A stretch of DNA of 64,000 bases from Flaviflagellibacter sp963786225 (GCA_963786225.1 CAWAYQ010000016.1:1-64000), one strand, 5' to 3'. Numbered from the stretch's first letter, positions 34,914-44,031 are shown. Translations and numbers: made by a program. Notes: generated by a model from the letters alone, not told the origin.

Positions 34914-36110
34914 ATGCCTGTCGTCCATCTGCTGCAACGGCTCCCGCATCTCGCGGCGCTCACGGCGGCGGCGTTCGCGCTCACAGCCTGTATCAGCGGC
35001 GGAGGCGGCGGTCGTCAGACCCCCGAGACGCTCGCCGCGCCGGTCGGCGGCGTCACCTCGGAGCCCCTCGGCACGTTGCAGCCCGGCGCCGCGAAGGCCG
35101 CGCTGATCCTTCCGCTGACGGGCAATGCGGCTTCGGCCGGCCTGTCGATGAAGAATGCGGGCGAAATGGCGCTCGCCGAATTCAACAATCCCAATATCCA
35201 GCTCATCGTCAAAGACGACGGCGGCACGCCGCAGGGCGCCGCCGCCGCGGTGCAGCAGGCCGTCGCCGAAGGCGCGGAGATCATTCTTGGGCCACTGTTC
35301 GCGCAGGGCGCGGCGGCGGCGGGCCAGGTCGCGCGCCAGGCCGGTATCCCCGTCCTGTCCTTCTCGACAGATGCAAGCGTTGCGAAGAACGGCGTCTATC
35401 TCCTGAGCTTCCTGCCGCAAACCGATGTCGAGCGGATCGTGTCCCATGCGGTGAAAAGCGGCCGCCGCTCCTTCGCCGCCATCCTGCCGGAAGATGCGTA
35501 TGGCAGCGTGGTCGAAGGCGCGTTCCAGGAAGCGGTCGCGAAGAACGGGGCGCGTGTCGTCGCGCTCGAACGCTATGCGGCCAATGACGGGGCGCAGATG
35601 AAAGCCGCCATCCAGCGCGTGGCGCAGGCCGCGCGCGGGGCGGATGCGATCTTCGTCCCGGATAACGCGCCCGCCATCGCGGCCGCTCTGTCGGCCGCGG
35701 GCGTCGATCTTCGGCGCGCGGTGCTCCTCGGCACCGGCATCTGGGACGATCCGCAGGTGCTGAATGCTCCGGCGGTTGCCGGCGGGCTTTACGCCGGCCC
35801 GGACACAACGGGCTGGAACGCCTTCTCGCAGCGCTACCGCACCCGCTACGGCGCCGACCCGGTACGTACGGCGACCCTCGCCTATGACGCGGTCTTGCTC
35901 GCCGCGGCTCTCACACAGACGCAAGGCTCGTCACGCTTCCAGCCGGGAACGCTCACCAATCCGTCGGGCTTCCAGGGGATCGACGGCATTTTCCGCCTGA
36001 AGTCGAACGGCCTCAACGAACGCGGGATGGCGGTGTTGAAAGTGCAGCCCGGGGGGGCGCAGGTCGTGGCGCCGGCGCCGAAGAGCTTCGCGGGCTCGCC
36101 GGGGCTCTAA
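34914..36110 (+). CDS. Penicillin-binding protein activator (LpoA-like) lipoprotein
   Basis: A 398-residue lipoprotein. The lipobox is AFALTACISGG at about residues 20-30. The mature part is a periplasmic-binding fold: AALILPLTGNAASAGLSMKN, NPNIQLIVKDDGGTPQGAAA, EGAEIILGPLFAQGAAAAGQ and IPVLSFSTDASVAKNGVYLL. Proteins of this type, divergent from rsmI, are named for E. coli LpoA, which stimulates penicillin-binding protein 1A; in alphaproteobacteria the role is inferred. Intact. Confidence 0.88.
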   Translation: MPVVHLLQRLPHLAALTAAAFALTACISGGGGGRQTPETLAAPVGGVTSEPLGTLQPGAAKAALILPLTGNAASAGLSMKNAGEMALAEFNNPNIQLIVKDDGGTPQGAAAAVQQAVAEGAEIILGPLFAQGAAAAGQVARQAGIPVLSFSTDASVAKNGVYLLSFLPQTDVERIVSHAVKSGRRSFAAILPEDAYGSVVEGAFQEAVAKNGARVVALERYAANDGAQMKAAIQRVAQAARGADAIFVPDNAPAIAAALSAAGVDLRRAVLLGTGIWDDPQVLNAPAVAGGLYAGPDTTGWNAFSQRYRTRYGADPVRTATLAYDAVLLAAALTQTQGSSRFQPGTLTNPSGFQGIDGIFRLKSNGLNERGMAVLKVQPGGAQVVAPAPKSFAGSPGL

Positions 36111-36136
36111 CGCCGCCTCGAATCTCCTGGGGTTAA

Positions 36137-37036
36137 ATGACCCGCGATACGTCGTTCGATGAAAATGCCCTCGCGATCGTGCGCAGAGCCTATGCCAAAC
36201 AGATATTGGCCTTGGCCGGCGTCTCGAACTCACCACAGCTTGAAGACGCGTTTGCCACCGTCCGGCGGGAACGGTTCCTTGGAGAGCCGCCGTGGAACAT
36301 GGCGCAATCTGGGGGATATGATGCCCTGCCCTTCACCGAGCCTGTTCTCGTCTACCAGGACATCAATTTTGAGCTCGCTCCCGAGCGCGGGGTCAATAAC
36401 GGCCAGCCATCGCTGCACGCAAGCTGGCTTCATCATGCCGGCTTGAGCGGCGGAGAGCACGTCGTCCATATCGGCGCGGGCACGGGTTATTATACGGCGC
36501 TCATCGCGCATCTTGTCGGTACGAACGGGCATGTCTGCGCGGTCGAGTTCGATCCCGCGCTTGCGGCAACGGCCACAAAAAACCTGGCTCATCTGGCGAA
36601 TGTCTCGGTCGTGCATGACGATGGATTCCGATGGCCGCGAGAGAAGGCCGATTTCGTCTACGTCAGTTTCGCGAGCGAGCGGCCGGCAGATGCCTGGGTC
36701 GAGAATTTGGAAATGGGAGGGCGGTTGGTGTTTCCACTCGGTGTGCCGAGACCCGACCCAAGTCCCGCAGGCGGCCGTCACACCCTTTATGGAGCGGGAC
36801 TGCGTGTCGAACGGGTCAATGCCGGGTTCACCGCCCTATGGCTTGGACCCGCCGCCTTTGTCTGCGCCGAAGGCGTCCTTGCCGAAACAGCCGCCGGGCG
36901 TGAGGCATTGGCGGCTGCTTTCGAGCGCGACGATCCGGCGTCGGTCAGAAGTTTGCGGTGGAAGCAACCGGCGTCCGCGGATCGCTGCTGGTTTATCGGT
37001 TCCGACTGGGCGCTCTGCTACGACGACGTAGCTTAA
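36137..37036 (+). CDS. Protein-L-isoaspartate methyltransferase-like protein
   Basis: A 299-residue SAM-dependent methyltransferase. The SAM motif is HVVHIGAGTGYYTALIAHLV with an acidic residue in VCAVEFDPALAATATKNLAH. The N-terminus (VRRAYAKQILALAGVSNSPQ, ERFLGEPPWNM) resembles PCMT family members, but the usual substrate motif is changed to DINFELAPERGVNNGQPS. It also has a long C-terminal extension. It may not repair isoaspartate. Its last 4 bp overlap the stop of the convergent hemW gene. Confidence 0.75.
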   Translation: MTRDTSFDENALAIVRRAYAKQILALAGVSNSPQLEDAFATVRRERFLGEPPWNMAQSGGYDALPFTEPVLVYQDINFELAPERGVNNGQPSLHASWLHHAGLSGGEHVVHIGAGTGYYTALIAHLVGTNGHVCAVEFDPALAATATKNLAHLANVSVVHDDGFRWPREKADFVYVSFASERPADAWVENLEMGGRLVFPLGVPRPDPSPAGGRHTLYGAGLRVERVNAGFTALWLGPAAFVCAEGVLAETAAGREALAAAFERDDPASVRSLRWKQPASADRCWFIGSDWALCYDDVA

Positions 37037-38181
37037 GCCGCGAGATCGGCAACCACGGCGTCGAGCACGGGAAATCCCTGCATCGTCACGCCGAGCCGTC
37101 CCGGCGCGGGGCGGCTGATAAGTCCATGGCCTTCAAGATCGCGGATGCGTTCCGGATCGAGAGCATAGCCCGCCAGCCCTTCGAAGCGCGCGACGTCGAT
37201 GCCTTCCGAGAGCCGCAGCCCCATCAGCAGATATTCGTCGGCGACCTCGATGGGATCGAGCAGTTCGTCGATCGTGATGCCGTTGCCCGTCTGCTCGACG
37301 CGCGTGGCCCAGAGTTCGGGCTGGCGTTCGGTCGAGAACGCATGGCGGCCGTCGTTCATGCCGATCCGCGAATGCGCGCCGGGGCCGATGCCGGCCCATT
37401 CGCCGGAGCGCCAATACACCAGATTGTGCCGCGATTCCGCGCCCGGCCGCGCGTGATTGGAGATCTCGTAGGCCGGAAGCCCGGCCGCCGCCGTGACGTC
37501 CTGCGTCACGTCCCACAGCGCCCGCGCCTGGTCTTCGTCGGGCAGAACGAGTTTTCCCGCCGCGTGCAGCGCGTGATAGGGCGTGCCCTCTTCGATCGTC
37601 AGCTGGTAGAGCGACAAATGCTCGCCCGCCCGCTCCAGCGCGGAGTTCAGTTCCGCGCGCCACATATCGGGCGTCTGTCCCGGCCGTGCATAGATCAGGT
37701 CGAAGCTCGAACGGTCGAAGGTCGATTGCGCGATGGCGATGGCCTTCTTCGCCTCTTCCGCATTGTGCAGACGCCCGAGCCGTTTCAGCTCGTCATCGTT
37801 GAAACTCTGCACCCCGAGCGAGACGCGGTTGACGCCGGCCGCGCGATAGCCGGCGAAGCGTGCCGCTTCGACGCTCGAAGGATTGGCTTCGAGCGTGATC
37901 TCGGCATTCGCATCGAGACCCCAGGTCTTGGCGATGGCATCGAGGATGGCGGCGACCGTGCGCGGCTTCATCAGGCTCGGCGTGCCCCCGCCCAGAAACA
38001 CGCTTTGCGCCGTGCGGCGCGGCGTCAGTGCGCCGAAATGGGAAATCTCGCGGGCGAAGGCTGCCGCGAAACGCGCTTCGTCCACCGGCTCGTGCCGGAC
38101 GTGTGAGTTGAAGTCGCAGTACGGACATTTGGCGGCGCAGAAAGGCCAGTGGACGTAGACGCCGAAACCGGGATCGCTCAA
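37033..38181 (-). CDS. hemW: Radical SAM family haem chaperone HemW
   Basis: A 382-residue radical-SAM protein. The iron-sulfur motif CxxxCxxC is in VHWPFCAAKCPYCDFNSHVR. Further motifs: SVFLGGGTPSLMKPRTVAAI, RVSLGVQSFNDDELKRLGRL and SFDLIYARPGQTPDMWRAEL. It is the HemN-like HemW, which inserts haem, rather than coproporphyrinogen dehydrogenase. The start overlaps the rdgB stop by 4 bp, giving the order rph-rdgB-hemW found in many Hyphomicrobiales. Confidence 0.95.
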   Translation of the reverse strand: MSDPGFGVYVHWPFCAAKCPYCDFNSHVRHEPVDEARFAAAFAREISHFGALTPRRTAQSVFLGGGTPSLMKPRTVAAILDAIAKTWGLDANAEITLEANPSSVEAARFAGYRAAGVNRVSLGVQSFNDDELKRLGRLHNAEEAKKAIAIAQSTFDRSSFDLIYARPGQTPDMWRAELNSALERAGEHLSLYQLTIEEGTPYHALHAAGKLVLPDEDQARALWDVTQDVTAAAGLPAYEISNHARPGAESRHNLVYWRSGEWAGIGPGAHSRIGMNDGRHAFSTERQPELWATRVEQTGNGITIDELLDPIEVADEYLLMGLRLSEGIDVARFEGLAGYALDPERIRDLEGHGLISRPAPGRLGVTMQGFPVLDAVVADLAA

Positions 38182-38828
38182 AGCCGGGGCCTCGTAAAGC
38201 AGCGGCCGGCCAGCGCGATGAAAGCGCGCGCGCGGTGCGAGAGACCGCGACCGGTCGTCCAGTCCACCCCGTGCTTTTCGTCCGCGCTCATTTCGCCGAA
38301 TGTCCGCTCATGCCCCTCGGGCAGGAAGACCGGATCATAGCCGAAACCCTCCGTCCCGCGCGGCGGCCAGATCAATGTCCCCAGGACGAAGCCTTCGACC
38401 TCGTCGCACTCGCCGCCCGGCCGCGCGAGGCAGAGCGACGCGACGAAGGCCGCGCGCCTTTGGGCGCTTTCAACCGCTCCGCGCTCATGAAGCTCGTTTT
38501 CGATGCGCTGCATGGCGGAGGCGAAATCCTTCTCCGGCCCGGCCCAGCGCGCGGAAAAGACGCCCGGCGCGCCCCACAGCGCCAAAACCGAGAGGCCGGA
38601 ATCGTCGGCGAGGGCCGGAAGGCCGCTCGCATTCGCGGCGGCTTCGGCCTTGATGCGGGCGTTTTCGGCATAGGTCGTGCCGGTCTCGTCCGGCTCGGGC
38701 AGACCGAGCTCTCCAGCCGAGGTGAGATCGAGGTCGAAAGGCTTCAGCAACTCGCGGAACTCCCGCAGCTTGCCGTTATTGTGCGTCGCGACGACGAGGC
38801 GGCTGCCGGGCAGGAGCAGGTCTGTCAC
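38178..38828 (-). CDS. rdgB: XTP/dITP diphosphatase
   Basis: A 216-residue house-cleaning nucleotidase that removes ITP, dITP and XTP. Motifs: RLVVATHNNGKLREFRELLK, ALADDSGLSVLALWGAPGVF, SARWAG and GFGYDPVFLPEGHERTFGEM. The GTG at 38828 (VTDLLLPGSRLVVA) is taken as the start because it overlaps the rph stop (GTGA) and matches family length; the frame is open upstream only inside rph. Confidence 0.95.
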   Translation of the reverse strand: MTDLLLPGSRLVVATHNNGKLREFRELLKPFDLDLTSAGELGLPEPDETGTTYAENARIKAEAAANASGLPALADDSGLSVLALWGAPGVFSARWAGPEKDFASAMQRIENELHERGAVESAQRRAAFVASLCLARPGGECDEVEGFVLGTLIWPPRGTEGFGYDPVFLPEGHERTFGEMSADEKHGVDWTTGRGLSHRARAFIALAGRCFTRPRL

Positions 38829-39541
38829 GCCACCGCCAGCTTTTGCAGATCGACCAGTTTCGCCACTCCCTGCTTCGCCAGCGCCAGCATGGCCAGAAGT
38901 TCGGCTTCCGAGAACGGTGCGTTCTCTGCGGTGCCCTGAACCTCGACGATACCGCCGGTCCCGGTCATCACAAAATTGGCGTCGGTTTCGGCGGCGGAGT
39001 CCTCGGTATAATCGAGGTCCATCACCGCAAGTCCACTGGAAATACCGCAGGAAATCGCCGCGACGTGGTCCTTCAGAGGGTTCACGGGGATCATCTGGCG
39101 CGCCAGCATCCACTGGAAGCAATCGTGGAGCGCAACCCAGGCACCCGTGATCGAGGCCGTGCGTGTGCCGCCATCGGCCTGGATCACGTCGCAATCGACC
39201 GTGATCTGGCGCTCGTTCAGGCCCTTGAGGTCGACCACGGAGCGCAAGCTCCGCCCGATCAGGCGCTGGATTTCCTGGGTGCGGCCGGAGGGTTTGCCGG
39301 AGGTTACTTCGCGGCGCGTCCGTTCATGGGTCGCGCGCGGAAGCATGGAATATTCCGCCGTCACCCAGCCCTTGCCGGAGCCGCGAAGCCAGGCGGGAGC
39401 GCGCTCCTCGACCGACGCGGTGACGATCACATGCGTTTCGCCGAATTTTACGAGGCAGGAGCCTTCGGCATAGCGGGCGACGCCCCGTTCGAGGGAGACG
39501 CGGCGCATTTCATCGGGCGCACGATTGGACGGGCGGGTCAT
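38825..39541 (-). CDS. rph: Ribonuclease PH
   Basis: A 238-residue phosphorolytic exoribonuclease that trims tRNA 3' ends. Motifs: MTRPSNRAPDEMRRVSLERG, FGETHVIVTASVEERAPAWL, GWVTAEYSMLPRATHERTRR, GRTQEIQRLIGRSLRSVVDL and DGGTRTASITGAWVALHDCF. The start at 39541 is that of the family; the open frame to 39682 is not coding-like. In related genomes rph is usually divergent from and adjacent to hrcA, but here 7.4 kb of transporter genes lie between. Confidence 0.97.
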   Translation of the reverse strand: MTRPSNRAPDEMRRVSLERGVARYAEGSCLVKFGETHVIVTASVEERAPAWLRGSGKGWVTAEYSMLPRATHERTRREVTSGKPSGRTQEIQRLIGRSLRSVVDLKGLNERQITVDCDVIQADGGTRTASITGAWVALHDCFQWMLARQMIPVNPLKDHVAAISCGISSGLAVMDLDYTEDSAAETDANFVMTGTGGIVEVQGTAENAPFSEAELLAMLALAKQGVAKLVDLQKLAVA

Positions 39542-39620
39542 AGGGTTCGGCCTGTATCTGTGAGGCCTCTCTTTGCCCGACCGGGCCGCGCCCGGCAAGG
39601 CCCCAAGGTTCTGTGACCGT

Positions 39621-40511
39621 TCAGTGACCGCCGGGGCGCATCCGCCGCTTGACCTCCTGGCGGCCCTCGTCGAACCGTTCAACCAAGGCTCGAATCAGGA
39701 TTGTGACCACGGCCAGGCTCGCGAGAACGGTCGAAGCAGCGAAGGCGCCGACGGCGTTGTAGTCGTTGTAGAGAAGCTCGATCTGCAACGGCAGCGTGTT
39801 CGTCACGCCTCTGATATTACCGGAGACGACCGAAACCGCGCCGAACTCTCCCATCACCCGTGCATTGCAGAGAATGGCGCCGTAGATCAGCGCCCATTTC
39901 ACATTGGGCAAAGTGACGGAGAGGAACATCCGCCAGCCGGACGCGCCGAGGCTCAGAGCGGCCTCCTCGTCGTCCGAACCCTGCACCTGCATCAGCGGAA
40001 TGAGTTCACGCGCGACGAACGGCGCGGTGACGAACATGCTCGCCAGAAAGATCGCCGGCAGCGCGAACATCACCTTGATGCCGAGCTCGTCGAGCATGGG
40101 CCCGAACAGCCCTTGCGCGCCGTAGACGAAGAGATAGGCGACGCCGGCAATGATCGGCGACACCGAGAACGGAATCTCGATCAGGGTGATAAGGAGATTC
40201 TTGCCCCTGAAATTGAACTTCGTCACCGCCCATGCGGCGGCGATGCCGAACGCGATGTTGATCGGCACGACGACCACGGCCGCGAGCGCCGTCAGCCCGA
40301 TCGCGTGGAGCGTGTCCGGCGCCGCGAGATTTCGTGCATACACGGCAAGGCCGGAGGAGAACGCCTGCGTGAAGATGATTGCAAGCGGCGCTATCAGCAC
40401 GAACAGGGTCATGACCATGACGCCGCCGATAAGGAGCGCCTTGGTAAATTTCCGATCGCCGACGCGGTGCGTCGCGGGCGTGCGATAGGGCGTGACGCGC
40501 TTGAAATCCAT
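39621..40511 (-). CDS. cysW: Sulfate/thiosulfate ABC transporter permease CysW
   Basis: A 296-residue permease: FTKALLIGGVMVMTLFVLIA, IEIPFSVSPIIAGVAYLFVY, the coupling loop DEEAALSLGASGWRMFLSVT and GEFGAVSVVSGNIRGVTNTL. The last motif is typical of CysW. The ATG at 40511 overlaps the cysT stop (TGATG). It follows cysT directly. No cysA ATPase follows; the next gene is rph. Confidence 0.93.
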   Translation of the reverse strand: MDFKRVTPYRTPATHRVGDRKFTKALLIGGVMVMTLFVLIAPLAIIFTQAFSSGLAVYARNLAAPDTLHAIGLTALAAVVVVPINIAFGIAAAWAVTKFNFRGKNLLITLIEIPFSVSPIIAGVAYLFVYGAQGLFGPMLDELGIKVMFALPAIFLASMFVTAPFVARELIPLMQVQGSDDEEAALSLGASGWRMFLSVTLPNVKWALIYGAILCNARVMGEFGAVSVVSGNIRGVTNTLPLQIELLYNDYNAVGAFAASTVLASLAVVTILIRALVERFDEGRQEVKRRMRPGGH

Positions 40512-41356
40512 CACTCGCCCCGCCCGACATAGCGCAGATGCCAGGCCTGCAGGAGGTTGGTCACGGACAGCAGCAGAAAAGCCGACAGCAGCAGCACGGT
40601 CGCGATCGAAGCGGCGGCCGGATAGTCGAACTCTTCGAGCCGGATGAAGGTCAGCAGCGCCGCGATTTCAGAATAGTTCGGCAGGTTGCCGGCGATGAAA
40701 ATGACGGCGCCGAATTCGCCGATGGCGCGCGAGAAGGCGAGCGAGCAGCCCGCGAGGAAAGCGGGCAGGATCGCCGGGAAAATCACCGCGCGGAAAATCT
40801 TGAAATCCGATGCGCCGAGCGTCACCGCCGCTTCCTCGACATCGGGGCTGATGTCTTCCAGCACCGGTTGCACCTGGCGCACGACGAAAGGCAGGCTGGT
40901 GAACGCCATCGCGACCGCGATGCCGAGCGGCGTGAAGATGACGGTGATGCCGAGTTCCGCGAGCGGTGCGCCGAACCAGCCGTTCTTCGCAAAAAGCGCT
41001 GCGAGCGAGAGACCGGCAACTGCGGTCGGCAGTGCGAACGGCACATCGATCAGCGCGTCGAGAATGCGCTTGCCCGGAAATTCATAGCGCGCCAGCACCC
41101 AGGCGAGGCCCAAGCCGTAAACGGCATTGAAAGCGGTCGCGCCGAGCGCGCAGAGAAACGTGACCTTGAAGGCGGTGATGGTGCGCGGGCTGGTAATGAT
41201 CGCCGCGAACTGCGTCCAGCCGATATTGAGCGCCTGAAGCACGAGGGCGGCGAGCGGCAGCAGCACGATGACGCCGAGATAGACGAGCGTCACCCCGAGT
41301 GCGAGCGGAAGCCCGGGCAGGACACGGCGTTTGCGGAAGGGAAGGGCGATGGACAC
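40511..41356 (-). CDS. cysT: Sulfate/thiosulfate ABC transporter permease CysT
   Basis: A 281-residue permease: LALGVTLVYLGVIVLLPLAA, DALIDVPFALPTAVAGLSLA, the coupling loop DVEEAAVTLGASDFKIFRAV and REFGAVIF-like segment AIGEFGAVIFIAGNLPNYSE. Pairs with CysW. It lies 133 bp behind sbp, with two strong hairpins in the gap that could lower its expression relative to the binding protein. Confidence 0.93.
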   Translation of the reverse strand: MSIALPFRKRRVLPGLPLALGVTLVYLGVIVLLPLAALVLQALNIGWTQFAAIITSPRTITAFKVTFLCALGATAFNAVYGLGLAWVLARYEFPGKRILDALIDVPFALPTAVAGLSLAALFAKNGWFGAPLAELGITVIFTPLGIAVAMAFTSLPFVVRQVQPVLEDISPDVEEAAVTLGASDFKIFRAVIFPAILPAFLAGCSLAFSRAIGEFGAVIFIAGNLPNYSEIAALLTFIRLEEFDYPAAASIATVLLLSAFLLLSVTNLLQAWHLRYVGRGE

Positions 41357-41407
41357 GGTGGTGACTTAACGGGCCGCGGGAGTTGGCGCCAGCCTCCTCT
41401 CTCCCGT

Positions 41408-41433
41408 CTGAACTCGGGTGTTCCCGAGTTCAG
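41408..41433. terminator. Hairpin 1 between sbp and cysT
   Basis: Arms CTGAACTCGGG and CCCGAGTTCAG are exact complements around a TGTT loop: an 11-bp stem. It lies in the sbp-cysT gap. In transport operons such stems often let binding-protein mRNA accumulate over permease mRNA by partial termination or by blocking 3' decay. Confidence 0.6.
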
Positions 41434-41444
41434 CATTTGGGATG

Positions 41445-41470
41445 ACCAAGTCGGGCTAACCCGACTTGGT
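41445..41470. terminator. Hairpin 2 between sbp and cysT
   Basis: Arms ACCAAGTCGGG and CCCGACTTGGT are exact complements around a CTAA loop: another 11-bp stem, 11 bp from the first and 19 bp past the sbp stop. Two independent perfect stems side by side are unusual. No clear T-run follows on the minus strand, so mRNA stabilisation is as likely as termination. Confidence 0.6.
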
Positions 41471-41489
41471 TCGGAGAGAGCACTACTCG

Positions 41490-42485
41490 TTACTTCGCGA
41501 CGAAGACCTGATCGAGCTTCGCGCCGGAGGCGAAGTGCTCGGTCTGCGCCTTGTCCCAGCCGCCGAACACGTTCTCGACCGTGAGCAGACGGACTTCCGG
41601 GAGCTTGTGCTTCGAAGCGACGCCCTCGTCATGCACGCGGTTGTTGAAGCCCGCGATGACCTCCTGGCCTTCCGGCGAATAGAGGTAATCGAGATAGGCC
41701 TTGGCCAGCTCCTTGGTGCCGTGCTTGTCGGCATATTTGTCGACGACGGCGACGGGGAACTCAGCGATCAGGCTGACCGGCGGCACGACCACGGTGAACT
41801 TGTCCGCGCCGTACTGCTTCACGACGGCGGCCGTCTCGGCTTCGAAGGTGATCAGGACATCGCCGATCTCGCGTTCGACGAAAGTCGTCGTGGAGCCGCG
41901 GCCGCCGGTGTCGAACACCGGGACATTGCCGAGCACCTTCTTGATGTATTCGTCGGCCTTCGCCGTGTCGCCCTTGTATTCTTCCAGCGCCCAGGCATAG
42001 GCGGCGAGATAGGTGTAGCGGCCATTGCCCGACGTCTTCGGGTTCGGGAACACCGCCTTTACATCGTCGCGGGCGAGATCTCCCCAGTTCTTGATGTTCT
42101 TCGGATTGCCGGCGCGAACCACGAAGGCCGGCAGCGAATAGAAAGGCGACGCGTTGTTCGGGAACGCCTTCTGCCAGTCCTTGGCGACCACGCCGTTCTT
42201 GGCGAGAAGCTGGACATCGGTAACCTGGTTGAAGGTCACGAGATCGGCTTCGAGGCCTTCCAGGACGGCGCGCGCCTGTTTGGACGTGCCGGCATGCGAG
42301 GCGTTGACGGTGATGTCCTTGCCGGTCTTGGCCTTCCAGGCCTTGGCGAATTCGACATTCACGGCGGCGAAAAGCTCGCGGCCAATGTCATAGGAGACGT
42401 TGAGAAGGGTATTTGCATCCTGCGCGCGCACGGGGGCGGAAAACAGGAGCGAGCCGGCGAGCGCGGCGACAAAGAGACGGTGCAT
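41490..42485 (-). CDS. sbp: Sulfate ABC transporter substrate-binding protein
   Basis: A 331-residue periplasmic protein. Signal peptide: MHRLFVAALAGSLLFSAPVR with cleavage near AQDANT. Family segments: LLNVSYDIGRELFAAVNVEF, VNASHAGTSKQARAVLEGLE, VVRAGNPKNIKNWGDLARDD and NPKTSGNGRYTYLAAYAWAL. The start at 42485 is chosen because it begins the signal peptide. Binds sulfate or thiosulfate for CysTW. An AT-rich promoter lies upstream. Confidence 0.94.
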   Translation of the reverse strand: MHRLFVAALAGSLLFSAPVRAQDANTLLNVSYDIGRELFAAVNVEFAKAWKAKTGKDITVNASHAGTSKQARAVLEGLEADLVTFNQVTDVQLLAKNGVVAKDWQKAFPNNASPFYSLPAFVVRAGNPKNIKNWGDLARDDVKAVFPNPKTSGNGRYTYLAAYAWALEEYKGDTAKADEYIKKVLGNVPVFDTGGRGSTTTFVEREIGDVLITFEAETAAVVKQYGADKFTVVVPPVSLIAEFPVAVVDKYADKHGTKELAKAYLDYLYSPEGQEVIAGFNNRVHDEGVASKHKLPEVRLLTVENVFGGWDKAQTEHFASGAKLDQVFVAK

Positions 42486-42599
42486 GAAATCCTCCAGATG
42501 CACCGTAATGAGCACATCGGAGCGGCGTTGTAAATTATTGTCCAGTCTAGAATTGCTATCTAATTAATAATACAAACGTCTATGGTATTATATGCCGCC
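42486..42599 (-). promoter_or_regulatory. AT-rich promoter region of sbp-cysTW
   Basis: This gap between sbp and the ATPase gene on its right is much more AT-rich than the coding DNA around it (ATTAATTAATAATAC at about 42561-42575). It is the expected place for the sbp promoter and a sulfur-control site. I cannot name a specific operator. Confidence 0.45.
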
Positions 42600-43334
42600 T
42601 CAGCTGTGCAGGATCTTGGACAGGAAGAGCTGAGCCCGTTCGCTGCGCGGCTTGCCGAAGAAGTCGTCCTTTTTGGCGTCCTCGGCGATCTTGCCCTGGT
42701 CCATGAAGATCACCCGGTCGGCGACCTTTTTGGCGAAGCCCATTTCGTGGGTCACGACCATCATGGTCATGTCTTCCTTCGCAAGCTGCACCATGATGTC
42801 GAGCACTTCGGTGATCATTTCGGGATCGAGCGCGGAGGTCGGCTCGTCGAACAGCATGGCGATCGGATCCATGGCGAGCGCGCGGGCAATGGCGACGCGC
42901 TGCTGCTGACCGCCGGACAGCTGACCCGGAAACTTGTCGGCATGCGCCGTCAGCCCGACGCGCTCCAGAAGCTTCTTTCCGCGGGCATGCGCTTCCTCGC
43001 GTCCGCGGCCGAGCACCTTCACCTGCGCAAGCGCCAGGTTCGCGATGATCGACAGATGCGGAAACAGCTCGAAATGCTGGAACACCATGCCGATGCGCGC
43101 GCGCAGCTTCGGCAGGTTCGTCTTCTTGTCGTTGACCTTGATGCCGTCGACGCGGATTTCGCCGCCCTGAACGGTTTCGAGCCCGTTCACGGTCTTGATG
43201 AGCGTCGACTTGCCGGACCCGGACGGTCCGCACACGACCACGACTTCACCCTTCGCGACGGACGTCGTGCAGTCGGAAAGCACCTGGAAAGTGCCGTACC
43301 ATTTGTCGACATGCGAAATTTCGATCATGGGCAC
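42600..43334 (-). CDS. gltL: Glutamate/aspartate-type ABC transporter ATP-binding protein
   Basis: A 244-residue ATPase. Walker A: VVCGPSGSGKSTLIKTVNGL; Q-loop: GMVFQHFELFPHLSIIANLA; signature: QLSGGQQQRVAIARALAM; Walker B: AMLFDEPTSALDPEMITEVL; H-loop: MMVVTHEMGFAKKVADRV. Last gene of the leftward gltIJKL-like operon. It could not replace cysA without evidence, since its type is that of polar amino acid importers. Confidence 0.9.
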   Translation of the reverse strand: MPMIEISHVDKWYGTFQVLSDCTTSVAKGEVVVVCGPSGSGKSTLIKTVNGLETVQGGEIRVDGIKVNDKKTNLPKLRARIGMVFQHFELFPHLSIIANLALAQVKVLGRGREEAHARGKKLLERVGLTAHADKFPGQLSGGQQQRVAIARALAMDPIAMLFDEPTSALDPEMITEVLDIMVQLAKEDMTMMVVTHEMGFAKKVADRVIFMDQGKIAEDAKKDDFFGKPRSERAQLFLSKILHS

Positions 43335-43335
43335 C

Positions 43336-44028
43336 TCAGCGGGGCACGGCGATGCGCATCTGGATGCGCTTCACCAGCATGGACAGAGCGAACGAGACGA
43401 GGAAATAGACGACCGCCGCGAACAGGTACATTTCGACCAGCCGGCCGTCGCGCTGCGCGATTTTCGAGGCGGCGCCGAGAAAGTCGGTAATCGACAGGAC
43501 GTAGACGAGCGAGGTGTCCTGAAACAGAACGATGGTCTGGGTCAGGAGCGCGGGCAGCATGTTGCGGAAAGCCTGGGGCAGGACGACGTTCCACATCACC
43601 TGCACATACGTCATGCCCATCGCGTATCCCGCCGCGACCTGGCCGCGCGGTATCGACTGGATGCCGGCGCGCATGATCTCGGAGAAGAACGCACCCTCGA
43701 ACAGGATGAAGGTGATGAGCGTCGAATAGAACGCGCCGACGCGGACCGGCGCGCTCGCGCCGGTGATCCATTGCCCGATATAGGGAACCAGAAAATAGAA
43801 CCAGAAGATCACGAGCACGAAGGGCAGCGAGCGGATCAGGTTCACATAGCCGATCACCGGCAGCGCCAAGATTTTCGGCGCCGATATGCGGATCATCGCC
43901 AGGATCGTGCCGAGGATGAGCGCGCCCGTCGCCGCCAGCACGGTCAGGGTCAGCGTGAACTTCATGCCCACGAAGAACAGATAACCGAGTGAGCGGTGGA
44001 TGACGTCGAAATCGAAATTCTCAAACAT
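43336..44028 (-). CDS. gltK: Glutamate/aspartate-type ABC transporter permease
   Basis: A 230-residue permease: MKFTLTLTVLAATGALILGT, VNLIRSLPFVLVIFWFYFLV, FFSEIMRAGIQSIPRGQVAA and GYAMGMTYVQVMWNVVLPQA. It sits 1 bp from the ATPase gene and 3 bp from its partner permease. The set matches GltJ-GltK of glutamate/aspartate importers in order and sequence type. Confidence 0.88.
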   Translation of the reverse strand: MFENFDFDVIHRSLGYLFFVGMKFTLTLTVLAATGALILGTILAMIRISAPKILALPVIGYVNLIRSLPFVLVIFWFYFLVPYIGQWITGASAPVRVGAFYSTLITFILFEGAFFSEIMRAGIQSIPRGQVAAGYAMGMTYVQVMWNVVLPQAFRNMLPALLTQTIVLFQDTSLVYVLSITDFLGAASKIAQRDGRLVEMYLFAAVVYFLVSFALSMLVKRIQMRIAVPR

Positions 44029-44031
44029 CGC

